A stretch of 64,000 nt of DNA from an uncultured Clostridia bacterium. GTDB lineage: Bacteria; Bacillota; Clostridia; Saccharofermentanales; Saccharofermentanaceae. The stretch is taken from positions 124,001 through 188,000 of the forward strand of contig CAMJPC010000002.1 of assembly GCA_946407705.1 (NCBI GenBank), written 5' to 3'. Made by a program: the position numbers and the translations under genes. This document shows positions 8,258 through 16,843 of this stretch, piece by piece. Positions within the stretch are counted from its first letter, which is position 1. Every line of letters starts with the position of its first letter. The notes beneath the pieces are model-generated. The model saw nothing but the letters and a program-made list of their open reading frames with translations. It ran no database searches and was not told the origin of the DNA.

Positions 8258-9850
8258 ATGAAAAGAAGACCTGTAGTTCTCATGGTTCTTGACGGTTTCG
8301 GTCTTACCGACACCAAGGAATACAATGCCATCGCCATGGCAAACACTCCCGTCATCGACAAGCTCATGGCTGAGTGCCCTTTCGTTAAAGGCTACGCATC
8401 CGGTCTGGCAGTAGGACTTCCTGACGGCCAGATGGGCAACTCCGAGGTAGGCCACATGAACATCGGTTCCGGAAGGATCATCTATCAGGACCTCACCCTC
8501 ATCACAAAGTACATCGAGGACGGCGTCTTCTTTAAGAACGAGGACCTCCTCCGCGCCATCAACAACTGCAAAGAGAAGAATTCAGACCTCCACGTCTGGG
8601 GCCTTCTTTCCGACGGCGGCGTTCACTCACACAACACACACCTCTATGCGATCCTCGAGCTCTGCAAGAGAGAAGGATTCGACAGGGTTTACGTTCACCC
8701 CTTCTTCGACGGTCGTGATACTCCCCCGGCATCCGGTAAGGATTATCTCCAGGCACTTGTCGACAAGATGGCTGAGATCGGCGTGGGTAAGGTCGCTTCA
8801 ATGTCCGGCCGTTACTATGCAATGGACAGAGACAACAACTGGGACAGAATCCAGACAGCTTACGACTCACTCGTTCTCGGTGAGGGTGTTAAGGATACAG
8901 ACTGCATTGCAGCCATGCAGAAGTCATACGACGCAGGCGTAACAGACGAGTTCGTCCTCCCTACGGTCATCGTAGATGCTGAGGGCAAGCCCGTTTCAGT
9001 AGTTAAGCCCAACGACTCCGTCATCTTCTTCAACTTCCGTCCTGACCGCGCAAGAGAGATCACAAAGGCTTTCTGCTTCTCCGATGAGGACATCGCAGCT
9101 CAGCCCGGTGACGCTTCCGACACAAAGTGCATCAAGTACTTAAAGCGTGCTAACGGCTTCATGCCTCTCACATATGTATGCTTCAAGGATTACGATGAAT
9201 TGATTCCTAACAAGTTCGTCGCTTTCAAGAAGGAAGAGATCAAGAACACTCTTGGTGAGTATCTTGCAGCAAACGGCTTAAAGCAGCTCCGTATCGCTGA
9301 GACAGAGAAGTATGCTCACGTTACATTCTTCTTCAACGGCGGTATCGAAGAGCCCAACAAGGATGAGGACCGTACACTCGTTCCTTCACCCGCAGTTGCT
9401 ACTTACGACCTTAAGCCTGAGATGAGCGCTCCCGAAGTTTCCGAGAAGCTCGATGCAGCTATCTGCTCCGACAAGTACGATGTAGTCATCATCAACTTCG
9501 CTAACCCTGACATGGTCGGCCACACCGGCGTTCTCGAAGCTGCCATCAAGGCTGTTGAGAGAGTTGACGCTTGCGTAGGCGGCGCTGTTGAAGCAGTCAA
9601 GAAGATGAACGGCGTTCTCTTCATCTGTGCAGACCATGGCAACGCAGAGCAGATGATGAACCTCGAGACAATGCAGCCTCACACTGCACACACAACGAAC
9701 CCCGTTCCGTTCATCCTCTACAACTACGATCCCGAGTACACACTCCGTGAGGGCGGCCGCCTCTGCGACATCGCTCCCACTCTCCTCGAGATCATGGGCC
9801 TGCCCCAGCCTGCAGAGATGACCGGCGAGTCACTTCTCATCAAGAAGTAA
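8258..9850 (+). CDS. gpmI: 2,3-bisphosphoglycerate-independent phosphoglycerate mutase
   Basis: A 530-aa alkaline-phosphatase-superfamily enzyme interconverting 3- and 2-phosphoglycerate in glycolysis. The first metal site is Asp12 in LDGFG, the phosphoserine nucleophile is Ser62 in GQMGNSEVGHMNIG, and a late metal-binding CADHGNAEQM motif is present. Length is normal for the Mn-dependent bacterial family. AAGGAG precedes the ATG. It is monocistronic, with its own promoter and a strong terminator. Confidence 0.97.
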   Translation: MKRRPVVLMVLDGFGLTDTKEYNAIAMANTPVIDKLMAECPFVKGYASGLAVGLPDGQMGNSEVGHMNIGSGRIIYQDLTLITKYIEDGVFFKNEDLLRAINNCKEKNSDLHVWGLLSDGGVHSHNTHLYAILELCKREGFDRVYVHPFFDGRDTPPASGKDYLQALVDKMAEIGVGKVASMSGRYYAMDRDNNWDRIQTAYDSLVLGEGVKDTDCIAAMQKSYDAGVTDEFVLPTVIVDAEGKPVSVVKPNDSVIFFNFRPDRAREITKAFCFSDEDIAAQPGDASDTKCIKYLKRANGFMPLTYVCFKDYDELIPNKFVAFKKEEIKNTLGEYLAANGLKQLRIAETEKYAHVTFFFNGGIEEPNKDEDRTLVPSPAVATYDLKPEMSAPEVSEKLDAAICSDKYDVVIINFANPDMVGHTGVLEAAIKAVERVDACVGGAVEAVKKMNGVLFICADHGNAEQMMNLETMQPHTAHTTNPVPFILYNYDPEYTLREGGRLCDIAPTLLEIMGLPQPAEMTGESLLIKK

Positions 9851-9871
9851 TCTGTTACCCATATAAAAACC

Positions 9872-9904
9872 AAGGGCACGGCTTGATGCTGTGCCCTTTT
9901 TTCT
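9872..9904 (+). terminator. Terminator after gpmI
   Basis: AAGGGCACGGC, a 5-nt loop and GCTGTGCCC are followed by six or more T. Confidence 0.9.
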
Positions 9905-9961
9905 TAACCTGCCTTTTTTTCGAATTTTCGCGAAAATAATAAGTAAGTGCGGTTGCGTTTA

Positions 9962-10143
9962 CTTACGAAACTCGAGAAAAGACCGTTTTTATATGTGCGT
10001 TTTCATCGAAAACAGCCTCTGAAAGACTTTGCGCACATATATTTTCCGGAAAAAGTCTGCTTTCGTAAGTGCATTTTTCGCTGACAGGGGCAAAAATGGC
10101 AGAAATGCACATATAAAATCAAAGAAAAACCGGTTTTCGTAAG
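9962..10143. repeat. Three copies of a 39-nt repeat in mixed orientation
   Basis: Each unit begins CTTACGAAA and ends near TATATGTGC, with a variable middle of similar length. Copies are at 9962-10000 (plus), 10031-10069 (minus) and 10105-10143 (minus), each exactly 39 nt. Several middles hold short inverted repeats (AACCGGTT, TTTCCGGAAA). The first copy faces the other two. The two minus copies are 74 nt apart, which is not a multiple of three, so coding repeats are unlikely. The rest of 9905-10204 holds no gene I can support. Confidence 0.7.
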
Positions 10144-10204
10144 TACGCCTGCCACAGCACCACAACGCACCGGTCTCAGCCCGGACAGCAACGGCCACCT
10201 CATA

Positions 10205-10234
10205 CAAAAAGGGCCGCTTGCTGCAGCCCTTTTA
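10205..10234 (-). terminator. Terminator of the minus-strand operon ending at 10240
   Basis: Read on the minus strand: AAGGGCTGC, a 5-nt loop, GCGGCCCTT and a T tract, 6 nt after the YjbR-like stop codon. Confidence 0.8.
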
Positions 10235-10239
10235 TTGAA

Positions 10240-10617
10240 CTATTTCTTCCGCTTACTCATAGTGGCCCGGTAACTGACATCCAACAGTTCGAAAACCTTC
10301 TGGCCGGGGACCGTGCCGTCGAGCAAGACTGTTATCCAATGCCTTTTGTTCATGTGATACGAGGGTATTATTCCCTCGCTGTGACAGAGCATGTCGTGAA
10401 GGACGGGATCATCTATCTTGAGATTCATGCAGTCAGCGGAACCGTCGCCAGTCAAGCCGAGACGGTCTTTCCTGACACGCATGACTAGAGCAAACCATTT
10501 GCGGTTGTCACAGTGCCTGAAAACGCAGGAAACCGGATCTCCCTCCCATGGGAATTCCGGTTCCGCTCCGTATTGACTTTTTATGTAATCTATTACGATC
10601 TCTCTGGAAATATCCAT
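10240..10617 (-). CDS. MmcQ/YjbR family protein
   Basis: A 125-aa protein of the MmcQ/YjbR (CyaY-like fold) family, seen from the FPWEGDPVSCVFRH segment and the C-terminal HMNKRHWITVLLDG stretch with its conserved Lys-x-x-Trp. Family members are often called DNA-binding, but the function is not settled. Its ATG overlaps the stop codon of the preceding ThrH-like gene (TGATG), implying translational coupling. Confidence 0.8.
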   Translation of the reverse strand: MDISREIVIDYIKSQYGAEPEFPWEGDPVSCVFRHCDNRKWFALVMRVRKDRLGLTGDGSADCMNLKIDDPVLHDMLCHSEGIIPSYHMNKRHWITVLLDGTVPGQKVFELLDVSYRATMSKRKK

Positions 10618-11225
10618 CAGTTTGAATCGGGAACTGCCTTGATCGCAGCGAGTAGATCGGAGAATTCCTCGAATGCGGGAATATCAGGGTTGTCTGCTAT
10701 GATCTTTTCCGTGCTCTTGAAAAGGAATCCCGCCTTGGAAGCCTTGATCATGTCGAGGTCATTATAGGAGTCGCCGGAAGCGATCGTGTCAAAGCCGATG
10801 GACTGAAGAGCCCTTACGGTCGAAAGCTTTGAGTTCTCGATCCTCATCTTGAAGTCCTCGATCATGCCGTCCTCGCCTACAACAAGAGAGTTGCAGAAGA
10901 GTGCCGGATAGCCGAGCTTTGCCATGAGAGGCATTGCAAACTGCGTGAATGTGTCGCTTATTATGATGACCTGCATGTCCTTGCGGAGTTCATCCAGGAA
11001 TTCCTTTGCGCCGGGAAGCGGGTCGATCTGGGAGATGACATTCTGTATCTCCTTGAGGCCGAGTCCGTGCTCGCGGAGGATGCCGAGTCTCCAGCGCATC
11101 AGCTTATCGTAATCGGGTTCGTCACGAGTCGTGCGCTTGAGTTCCGGGATGCCGGACACCTTCGAAAACTCGATCCAGATCTCAGGGACTAATACGCCCT
11201 CCATATCAAGACAAACAATGTTCAT
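10617..11225 (-). CDS. thrH: HAD phosphatase, ThrH-like (phosphoserine phosphatase)
   Basis: A 202-aa HAD-family enzyme. The nucleophile motif is LDMEGVLVPEIW (Asp7, Glu9), the Asp-Leu/Met-Glu-Gly form typical of ThrH. ISDTF and SGDSYNDLDM supply the later HAD motifs. ThrH from Pseudomonas dephosphorylates phosphoserine and transfers phosphate to homoserine, so a role in serine or threonine supply is likely. AGGAGG precedes the ATG. It lies 34 nt downstream of the MBOAT gene and is coupled to the YjbR-like gene. Confidence 0.85.
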   Translation of the reverse strand: MNIVCLDMEGVLVPEIWIEFSKVSGIPELKRTTRDEPDYDKLMRWRLGILREHGLGLKEIQNVISQIDPLPGAKEFLDELRKDMQVIIISDTFTQFAMPLMAKLGYPALFCNSLVVGEDGMIEDFKMRIENSKLSTVRALQSIGFDTIASGDSYNDLDMIKASKAGFLFKSTEKIIADNPDIPAFEEFSDLLAAIKAVPDSN

Positions 11226-11259
11226 GTTATTTCCTCCTGTATTTCAACTCAAAAAGAGA

Positions 11260-12798
11260 TCAGATTCTTGCGTAGATAAATGCTCCGGAATCGTAGCCGA
11301 GACCGTACATGCCGAAGATCAGGACCGCTACGGCGAGCAGCATGAATACTGCCCAGGCAACCACGACGGGCTTGGATGCGATGGTCTGGAGAACGAGGCG
11401 GGGCTCTTCCTCCTGTTTTTCGCGGTACTTATAGATATCGACTGCGACCAGAACGGCAAACGATATGAGAAGTACGATGAGGTTGCCCGTATCGAGTCCG
11501 AGGGAAGCGATCCACTCGCCGTTGATCGTGAAAGGTCTGAAGATGGCCTTGTACATTTCGATCGCGTCAGGCACGTTATTTGCCCTGAAGAAAATGTGTC
11601 CGAGGCAGATAAGGAAGAAAGTCCTTGCCGTCTGGAAGATCTTGTAGGGCATCTTTTCGCTGTGGAGCGTCTTTCTGAGCTTGACGGAGATCGGCTCGAC
11701 AAGTTCGCCCAGAATGATGTAGAAGCAATGGAGAAGACCAGTACCGATAACGTACTTCATGAGACCGCCGTGCCAGTAGCCTACCGCTGCCCAGAGGATT
11801 ATGAGACCGAAATAAGTGGGAACCTTCTTGCCCTTTTTCTTGCCGAAAAGCTTCTTGGAGACATCGCCGATCTTAACGAATGCGGATGTCCTGAGCATCG
11901 GATAGAACAGATAGTCGCGAAGCCATCCGCCAAGCGTGATGTGCCAGCGCTGCCAGTATTCGCGGATCGTGTGGGCAAGGAACGGGCTGTTGAAGTTCTC
12001 GGGCATCTCGATGCCGATGAGGTGAGATGTTCCGAGGACTACATCCATGCATCCGGAGAAGTCGGCATAGAGCTGAATGGCGAAAGCCGCCGCTCCGATG
12101 AAGACGTAAAGGCCGCCGTAAACTTCGTGATTGCCGTAGATGGAATTGACTATGACCGCGATCCTGTCAGCGATAACGAGCTTCTTGAAGAAGCCCCACG
12201 CGATCCTGATGGCGCTGTCTCTGAGCCTCTCAAGAGAGAACTTAGCATCTTTTGCCCCGTCCAGCTTGACCGATAGGTCCGCGTAGGAATTCATCGGTCC
12301 CGATGTGAAATACGGGAAGTATGTAGCGAAAAGAAGGTATCTGAAGAAATTCTTTTCGGGCTCGGTCCTCTCCCACCTGCAGTCCAGCGTGTAGCCGATG
12401 AGCTGCAAAGTGTAGAACGCCATGCCGACCGGAACGACGTAATACATGAACGTGTTCGTGGAAGCCGTCGCGCCGAAGATCTTGTTCAGGTTCTCGGCGA
12501 AAAGCCCGATGACGCCGTAATATCTGACGGCACAGAGTATGCCGAGGTTAAGGACCACCGTTATGACAGCGGCCGCATTTCTTAATCCCTTACTCTTGGA
12601 AGGACCGGAGAGCATGCCTCCGATGAACGTGGTAACTGCCGCCAGGAGCACGAATATGAGCGAATAGAATCCGCATGACGCGCAGAAAACAAGGCTGGCC
12701 GCGATAAGCACCCATCTTCTCGCACCGCCGGGTACGAGATAGTAAATGAGCGCCGTTATGGCGACAAACGCAAGAAAAGCAGCAGATACGAGCGACAT
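11260..12798 (-). CDS. MBOAT-family O-acyltransferase
   Basis: A 512-aa polytopic membrane protein of the AlgI/DltB MBOAT family. The putative catalytic His lies in YWHGGLMKY, and the upstream REYWQRWHITLGGWLRDY region is the other family signature. It probably passes an acyl group from a cytosolic donor to an extracytoplasmic polymer. The immediately preceding genes encode an acyl carrier protein (6 nt gap) and an FkbH-like enzyme, so the donor is probably an ACP-bound acyl group. No SGNH or DltD-like partner is adjacent. Confidence 0.88.
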   Translation of the reverse strand: MSLVSAAFLAFVAITALIYYLVPGGARRWVLIAASLVFCASCGFYSLIFVLLAAVTTFIGGMLSGPSKSKGLRNAAAVITVVLNLGILCAVRYYGVIGLFAENLNKIFGATASTNTFMYYVVPVGMAFYTLQLIGYTLDCRWERTEPEKNFFRYLLFATYFPYFTSGPMNSYADLSVKLDGAKDAKFSLERLRDSAIRIAWGFFKKLVIADRIAVIVNSIYGNHEVYGGLYVFIGAAAFAIQLYADFSGCMDVVLGTSHLIGIEMPENFNSPFLAHTIREYWQRWHITLGGWLRDYLFYPMLRTSAFVKIGDVSKKLFGKKKGKKVPTYFGLIILWAAVGYWHGGLMKYVIGTGLLHCFYIILGELVEPISVKLRKTLHSEKMPYKIFQTARTFFLICLGHIFFRANNVPDAIEMYKAIFRPFTINGEWIASLGLDTGNLIVLLISFAVLVAVDIYKYREKQEEEPRLVLQTIASKPVVVAWAVFMLLAVAVLIFGMYGLGYDSGAFIYARI

Positions 12799-12804
12799 TA
12801 CGGA

Positions 12805-13047
12805 TTATCCGAGGTGAGCCATGATCTTGTCGACCATCTCGCCGACATTCTTAAGGCCTGTTGTCTCGCCCATCGTGAATCTGATCCCGAAGCCTCTCTC
12901 GATGGCTACGAGCAGGTTGATGTGCTCTAGAGAATCCCAGCCGTCTACGTCAGCTGCGGTCGTGGTCTCGGTTACATTGATGTCCTCGTCATCGAAAACA
13001 TCCTGGAATATCTCGTTAAGCTTTACGAAAACTTCATCTCTGGTCAT
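12805..13047 (-). CDS. Acyl carrier protein
   Basis: An 80-aa acidic helical protein with the phosphopantetheine attachment motif DGWDSLEHI (Ser39). AAGGAG precedes the ATG. It sits between the FkbH-like gene and the MBOAT gene, so it is a dedicated carrier for that cassette rather than the fatty-acid ACP (inference). Confidence 0.9.
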   Translation of the reverse strand: MTRDEVFVKLNEIFQDVFDDEDINVTETTTAADVDGWDSLEHINLLVAIERGFGIRFTMGETTGLKNVGEMVDKIMAHLG

Positions 13048-13064
13048 TATGTTATCTCCTTATG

Positions 13065-14864
13065 TCAATTGACTTTAATGGCAACGTTCTTGCTGAAATA
13101 GGGTGCGGACAGATCGAGTTCCCAAACGGCAGACCCGTCTTCCGACTCAGCGATTTTATCAAATCCCTGCATACTGTAAAAGTCCTTAACCATTTTATTC
13201 TTAGCGGTCGGATAATAGAAGCCTTTGATCTTGGCTATTCCGCGGCTCTTACACTCTTTTACGAACTCGTCCATCATGGCGAACTCCATGCCGCGCTTCA
13301 GGACTCTGCAGCTCATAAGCCAGAGGTCCATCAGGAAGACCTTTTCGCCGTTCTCCTCAGCCTCGTGACCGAAAGATACCGCTACCACGCCGTTGTCACC
13401 GAACTTGTCCTCGAGCCTTCCATAGCGAGTGATGTACGAAGGATCAGCCGCGAACTTCTCGATCTCGGCCTGGCTGCAGCGCAGGGTCGTGAGATTGAAC
13501 TGGTTGCTCTTGTTTGTGAGTTCAGCGATCCTCGCCATGTAAAGCGGAGTGAAAGGCTTGATCTCAGCCTGCATTTCGAGAGAACGGAGGTAGTCATCGT
13601 AATCGTCGAAAGACGCTGATGCCTTGGCTCTTTCCATGTTCGCCTTGTACATGCCGTTACGCTTGAGGTCTTCGGCGGAAAGCCCGGTGACCTCGAAATA
13701 ACCGTTCGAATCGATAATGTCGATGTATGTTTCCGGGGCGCCAACTTCAGGGACGCTGATGCCTGCGACCTGTGCCTCGACCAATGCTCTTTCGACGGGG
13801 TTGTCGTCAACGAAAACGAAGCTGTCCGCACCGATGTTGATCTCCGCGGCGGTGTTCTTTATGTTGATGTCCTTGTTATCCCAGTTTGCCTTTATGATGA
13901 GGAAATCATCCTGCTTCAGGGTCGAATCGGGACGTGCGAGGCCTGCCAGCGCATTCTCCTCGTCATTCTTTGAAGCGACAGTCAGGAGGATGCCCAGATC
14001 CTTATGCGCCTTGACATACTGCTGGAATTCGGTGAAGAGCTCCGATTCGGCGTCCTCGTGTCCGATGTGGATGTTCTCGGGGCCGTCGTCACCTACGATT
14101 CCGCCCCAGAGGGTATTGTCCATGTCGAGCGCGAACGCCTTCTTATTCTTGCCGTAGACCGCCTTGATTATGTGTGAGAGGTTAAATGCGAATTCGGGGA
14201 TGGCAGATACCGCAACAGCGTACTTATATCTGTACCAGTCGCTCGGGTCTGACCACTTCTTGATGCCGTAGACCGCGGAAATGTAGTTGATGTCGTTGAT
14301 GAAGAAGTTTTCGTGGGTCCTTGCGTACTCGTAGAAGCGCTCGTTCAATCTGTTAATGAAGTTGAGCCTTCCGTGGATGTCGGAGACATCGCTGTTGCCC
14401 ATAAGCCTGTAGTAAGGCTGCTCGAAATTATTCTGGATTATCGTGCAGTGGAACTTCTCTTCAAGCTTGCTCCAGATCTGGGTGAACTTGGCAAGTTCAT
14501 CATCTGCGAGCGAATTGACCGTTTCCTCGCTGTCGGTCACGACCGGGAAATTCTTGATGTTGCGGGACGTCGTGTGGATGAACACGAGATCTGGGCTGAA
14601 GCTGTCTAACTCCTCGTTCCCGAAAACCGCATCCTCATAGTACTGGTTATACTCGGACTCGTAGAACTCGGGCCTGATGCCGTAGTTCAAAAGGAAAAGC
14701 TCAAGGATGAGCTTGATGTCGCTGGTGGTGGATCCGCCGAGGATCGCTATCTTCTTATCTATGTAAGTAACGCCTTCGCGTTCTGTCAACCGCCTTCTTA
14801 TGGCCTTCTTTTTACGCAGGATATAATCCGGATCGAACGGATATTCCAATTCTTTAATCGCCAT
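13065..14864 (-). CDS. FkbH-like HAD-IIIC protein
   Basis: A 599-aa protein with an SGNH-like N-terminal part (GGSTTSDIKLI), a HAD domain with nucleophile motif FALDMDNTLWGGIVG (Asp247, Asp249) and FVFVDDNPVERALV, and a GNAT-like C-terminal part. Characterised FkbH enzymes take the glyceryl group of 1,3-bisphosphoglycerate, remove the phosphate and load glyceryl onto an ACP; relatives may load other hydroxyacids. I chose the ATG at 14864 after GGGGG; the extension upstream reads through hydrophobic AT-rich sequence. With the ACP and MBOAT genes it forms a three-gene cassette. Confidence 0.85.
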   Translation of the reverse strand: MAIKELEYPFDPDYILRKKKAIRRRLTEREGVTYIDKKIAILGGSTTSDIKLILELFLLNYGIRPEFYESEYNQYYEDAVFGNEELDSFSPDLVFIHTTSRNIKNFPVVTDSEETVNSLADDELAKFTQIWSKLEEKFHCTIIQNNFEQPYYRLMGNSDVSDIHGRLNFINRLNERFYEYARTHENFFINDINYISAVYGIKKWSDPSDWYRYKYAVAVSAIPEFAFNLSHIIKAVYGKNKKAFALDMDNTLWGGIVGDDGPENIHIGHEDAESELFTEFQQYVKAHKDLGILLTVASKNDEENALAGLARPDSTLKQDDFLIIKANWDNKDINIKNTAAEINIGADSFVFVDDNPVERALVEAQVAGISVPEVGAPETYIDIIDSNGYFEVTGLSAEDLKRNGMYKANMERAKASASFDDYDDYLRSLEMQAEIKPFTPLYMARIAELTNKSNQFNLTTLRCSQAEIEKFAADPSYITRYGRLEDKFGDNGVVAVSFGHEAEENGEKVFLMDLWLMSCRVLKRGMEFAMMDEFVKECKSRGIAKIKGFYYPTAKNKMVKDFYSMQGFDKIAESEDGSAVWELDLSAPYFSKNVAIKVN

Positions 14865-14981
14865 ATAGCCCCCATGAACAAAATAAATATAAATAATAAT
14901 ATAACATTTTAGCACTCTGTATTATACCCGCGTTTGAAATGCGTGCTATTATGGCATTCGGGTTAAAAAAGGAGCGGTATT

Positions 14982-16160
14982 TTGGAAGATTTTTCTTTTC
15001 TTAAGGATTTGGCGATAATCTTGTTCAGTGCGAAGGCTTTCGGCATCATTGCCCGTAAGCTCCATGCGCCTGAAGTCGTCGGTGAGATCCTCGCCGGTGT
15101 CATCATAGGACCTGCCCTTCTGGGCTTTGTCAGCGAGACCGACTTTATCAACAAGATGGCCGAGATAGGCGTCATCATGCTCATGTTCGAGGCAGGTCTC
15201 GCAACTGACATGAAGAAGCTCAAGCAGACGGGACTCAAGGCAACCGCCATCGCCTGCGCAGGCGTTTTCGTCCCCATAATCCTCGGCACGATCCTTTTCA
15301 TGTGCTTCTACGGCTTCGGTGATATTGGCAGCGAGCAGTTCTATAAGGGTCTGTTCATCGGTACGATCATGTCCGCAACCTCCGTCAGCATCACGGTCGC
15401 AGCTCTCAAGGAACTCGGCAAGCTTAACGGAACCGTAGGTACGACCATCGTAAGCTCCGCCATCATCGACGATGTCATCGGCATCATCGTCCTGACCTTC
15501 GTCCTGAGCGTAAAGGATACGAACACCAACGTCTGGATGATCATCCTCAAGGCAGTCCTCTTCTTTGCGGTAGCTATCATAAGCGGATTCATCGTATACC
15601 AGGTATTCAAGTGGCTCGACAAACGCTACGAACACACCAGGCGAATACCGATCATCGCCCTCGTTTACTGCATTGCGATGGCTTATATCTCCAAGACCTT
15701 CTTCGGCATTGCCGAGATCACCGGTGCTTATGCCGCAGGCATCGTCCTTTGCAACCTCCATGATGCCAAGTACGTTGAGAGAAGGGTCGACATCAGCGCT
15801 TACATGGTCTTCGCGCCCATCTTTTTCGCAGGCATCGGTCTCAAGGTCTCTTTCGAGACGATGAACCTCAAGCTCCTGTTCTTCTCCATCGCTTTCGTCA
15901 TCGTCGCCTGTCTCGCAAAGATCATCGGCTGCGGCGCGGTCGCAAAGCTCTGCAGGTTCAATTTCAATGATTCCATCAAGATCGGCATCGGTATGATGAC
16001 CAGAGGCGAGGTCGCCCTCATCACCGCAAAAGCCGGTCTTGCGGTCGGGCTCATCACGCCGGAGTTCTTCACCGGCGTCATCATGCTGATCCTCTTCAGT
16101 TCGATAGTAGTGCCCATCCTGCTTAAGAGCATGTTCAAAAAACAGCCGGCGGCAGACTGA
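14982..16160 (+). CDS. CPA2-type cation/proton antiporter (KefB/NapA-like)
   Basis: A 392-aa integral membrane protein with about twelve hydrophobic segments covering only the transporter domain; no TrkA-N regulatory domain is attached. Features include the opening ARKLHAPEVVGEILAG helix and the SAIIDDVIGIIVL segment with the paired Asp residues typical of Na+/H+ antiporters in this superfamily. It should exchange Na+ or K+ for H+. The start is TTG, with AAAGGAG 8 nt upstream and no alternative ATG nearby. Confidence 0.88.
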   Translation: MEDFSFLKDLAIILFSAKAFGIIARKLHAPEVVGEILAGVIIGPALLGFVSETDFINKMAEIGVIMLMFEAGLATDMKKLKQTGLKATAIACAGVFVPIILGTILFMCFYGFGDIGSEQFYKGLFIGTIMSATSVSITVAALKELGKLNGTVGTTIVSSAIIDDVIGIIVLTFVLSVKDTNTNVWMIILKAVLFFAVAIISGFIVYQVFKWLDKRYEHTRRIPIIALVYCIAMAYISKTFFGIAEITGAYAAGIVLCNLHDAKYVERRVDISAYMVFAPIFFAGIGLKVSFETMNLKLLFFSIAFVIVACLAKIIGCGAVAKLCRFNFNDSIKIGIGMMTRGEVALITAKAGLAVGLITPEFFTGVIMLILFSSIVVPILLKSMFKKQPAAD

Positions 16161-16196
16161 CAGTAACGTCATACTCTATAAAGTAAGTTAATTATT

Positions 16197-16229
16197 GACG
16201 GATAAGATAAGTTCTTATCCGTCTTTTTT
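16197..16229 (+). terminator. Terminator after the antiporter gene
   Basis: GACGGATAAGA, a short loop and TCTTATCCGTC are followed by six T. Confidence 0.88.
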
Positions 16230-16271
16230 CGCATTTTTTCACCGGTGCAAATATGCTCAACATGCATCTGT

Positions 16272-16395
16272 ATTCTATCTTCCGCTCCAACTTTGAAGCA
16301 AAAGTTGGAGCAATTCATAGAATGACAGCCAAAAATACGGTGGATTCTATCATTCACTCCAACTTTAAGGCAAAAGTTGGAGCAAATCATAGAAT
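16272..16395. repeat. Two 52-nt copies of a nested dyad repeat
   Basis: Copies at 16272-16323 and 16344-16395 match at 46 of 52 positions and are spaced by 72 nt. Each has an outer inverted pair ATTCTAT/ATAGAAT and an inner 10-bp pair CTCCAACTTT/AAAGTTGGAG, with mismatches concentrated outside the arms. No poly-T follows either. The gap 16230-16572 otherwise contains an imperfect hairpin near 16459-16495 and no supported gene. Confidence 0.75.
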
Positions 16396-16572
16396 GAGAT
16401 CCAAACTTTTTTGCGGATAATCAACAACGTCGTCCTCAGGTGTTGCTTAAACATCAGAAAGCCCCTTGATTGCTGATGGTTTGAGGCCTTTCTCACTGCA
16501 ATAATGAAGCCATCAAACAAAGACAAACACAAACACAAAACAAACACTACCAATCAACAGGAGGAAAACAAA

Positions 16573-16770
16573 ATGGACGGCAAATCATTAATCTTCGTAG
16601 TAACTTTCGTAATCGCAGGCGTTCTCGCTCTCTTAGGAGTTTACGCAATGGCATTCAACGGAATGGCAGCAACAACACCCAGTGTAATGATGGATTTCAT
16701 TTTCGCCGGAGTCCTCGCATTCATGGCAGTCCTGCAGTACAAAGTTTTCGAATCAGCAGAAAGATCATAA
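16573..16770 (+). CDS. Small two-helix membrane protein
   Basis: A 65-aa protein with two hydrophobic helices (about 5-25 and 36-55) joined by a short loop; I do not recognise the family. The ATG at 16573 follows AGGAGG; an upstream in-frame extension is Lys/Asn/Gln-rich leader sequence and is rejected. It stands alone between the dyad repeats and a bidirectional terminator. Confidence 0.65.
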   Translation: MDGKSLIFVVTFVIAGVLALLGVYAMAFNGMAATTPSVMMDFIFAGVLAFMAVLQYKVFESAERS

Positions 16771-16807
16771 TTCATAACTCATAACCATATCCCATCCCTA
16801 TCCCAAA

Positions 16808-16840
16808 AAATAACGGCCGTTAACCGGCCGTTGTTTTTGC
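16808..16840. terminator. Bidirectional terminator
   Basis: AACGGCC, a 7-nt loop and GGCCGTT are flanked by TTTTT on the plus side and AAAAAA on the left, so it can end both the 65-aa gene and the convergent GT2-GtrA gene. Confidence 0.8.
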
Positions 16841-16843
16841 TTA

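Noticed and set aside
9962..10143. CRISPR array
   Set aside because: Only three units in mixed orientation with variable centres; no regular spacers and no cas genes nearby.
9989..10207. 72-aa minus-strand frame over the 39-nt repeats
   Set aside because: Repeat spacing of 74 nt breaks the frame, so the repeats are not coding.
11131..12276. 381-aa plus-strand frame opposite the MBOAT gene
   Set aside because: Shadow frame with no motif; produced by codon bias of the MBOAT gene.
14949..16172. 407-aa minus-strand reading frame opposite the antiporter
   Set aside because: Acidic, low-complexity translation antisense to a clear transporter gene; the plus-strand frame has family motifs and a ribosome site.
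16169..16390. 73-aa minus-strand frame with internal repeats (CSNFC-KVG)
   Set aside because: The repetition follows from the 52-nt DNA dyads; no ribosome site and the arms are better explained as hairpins.
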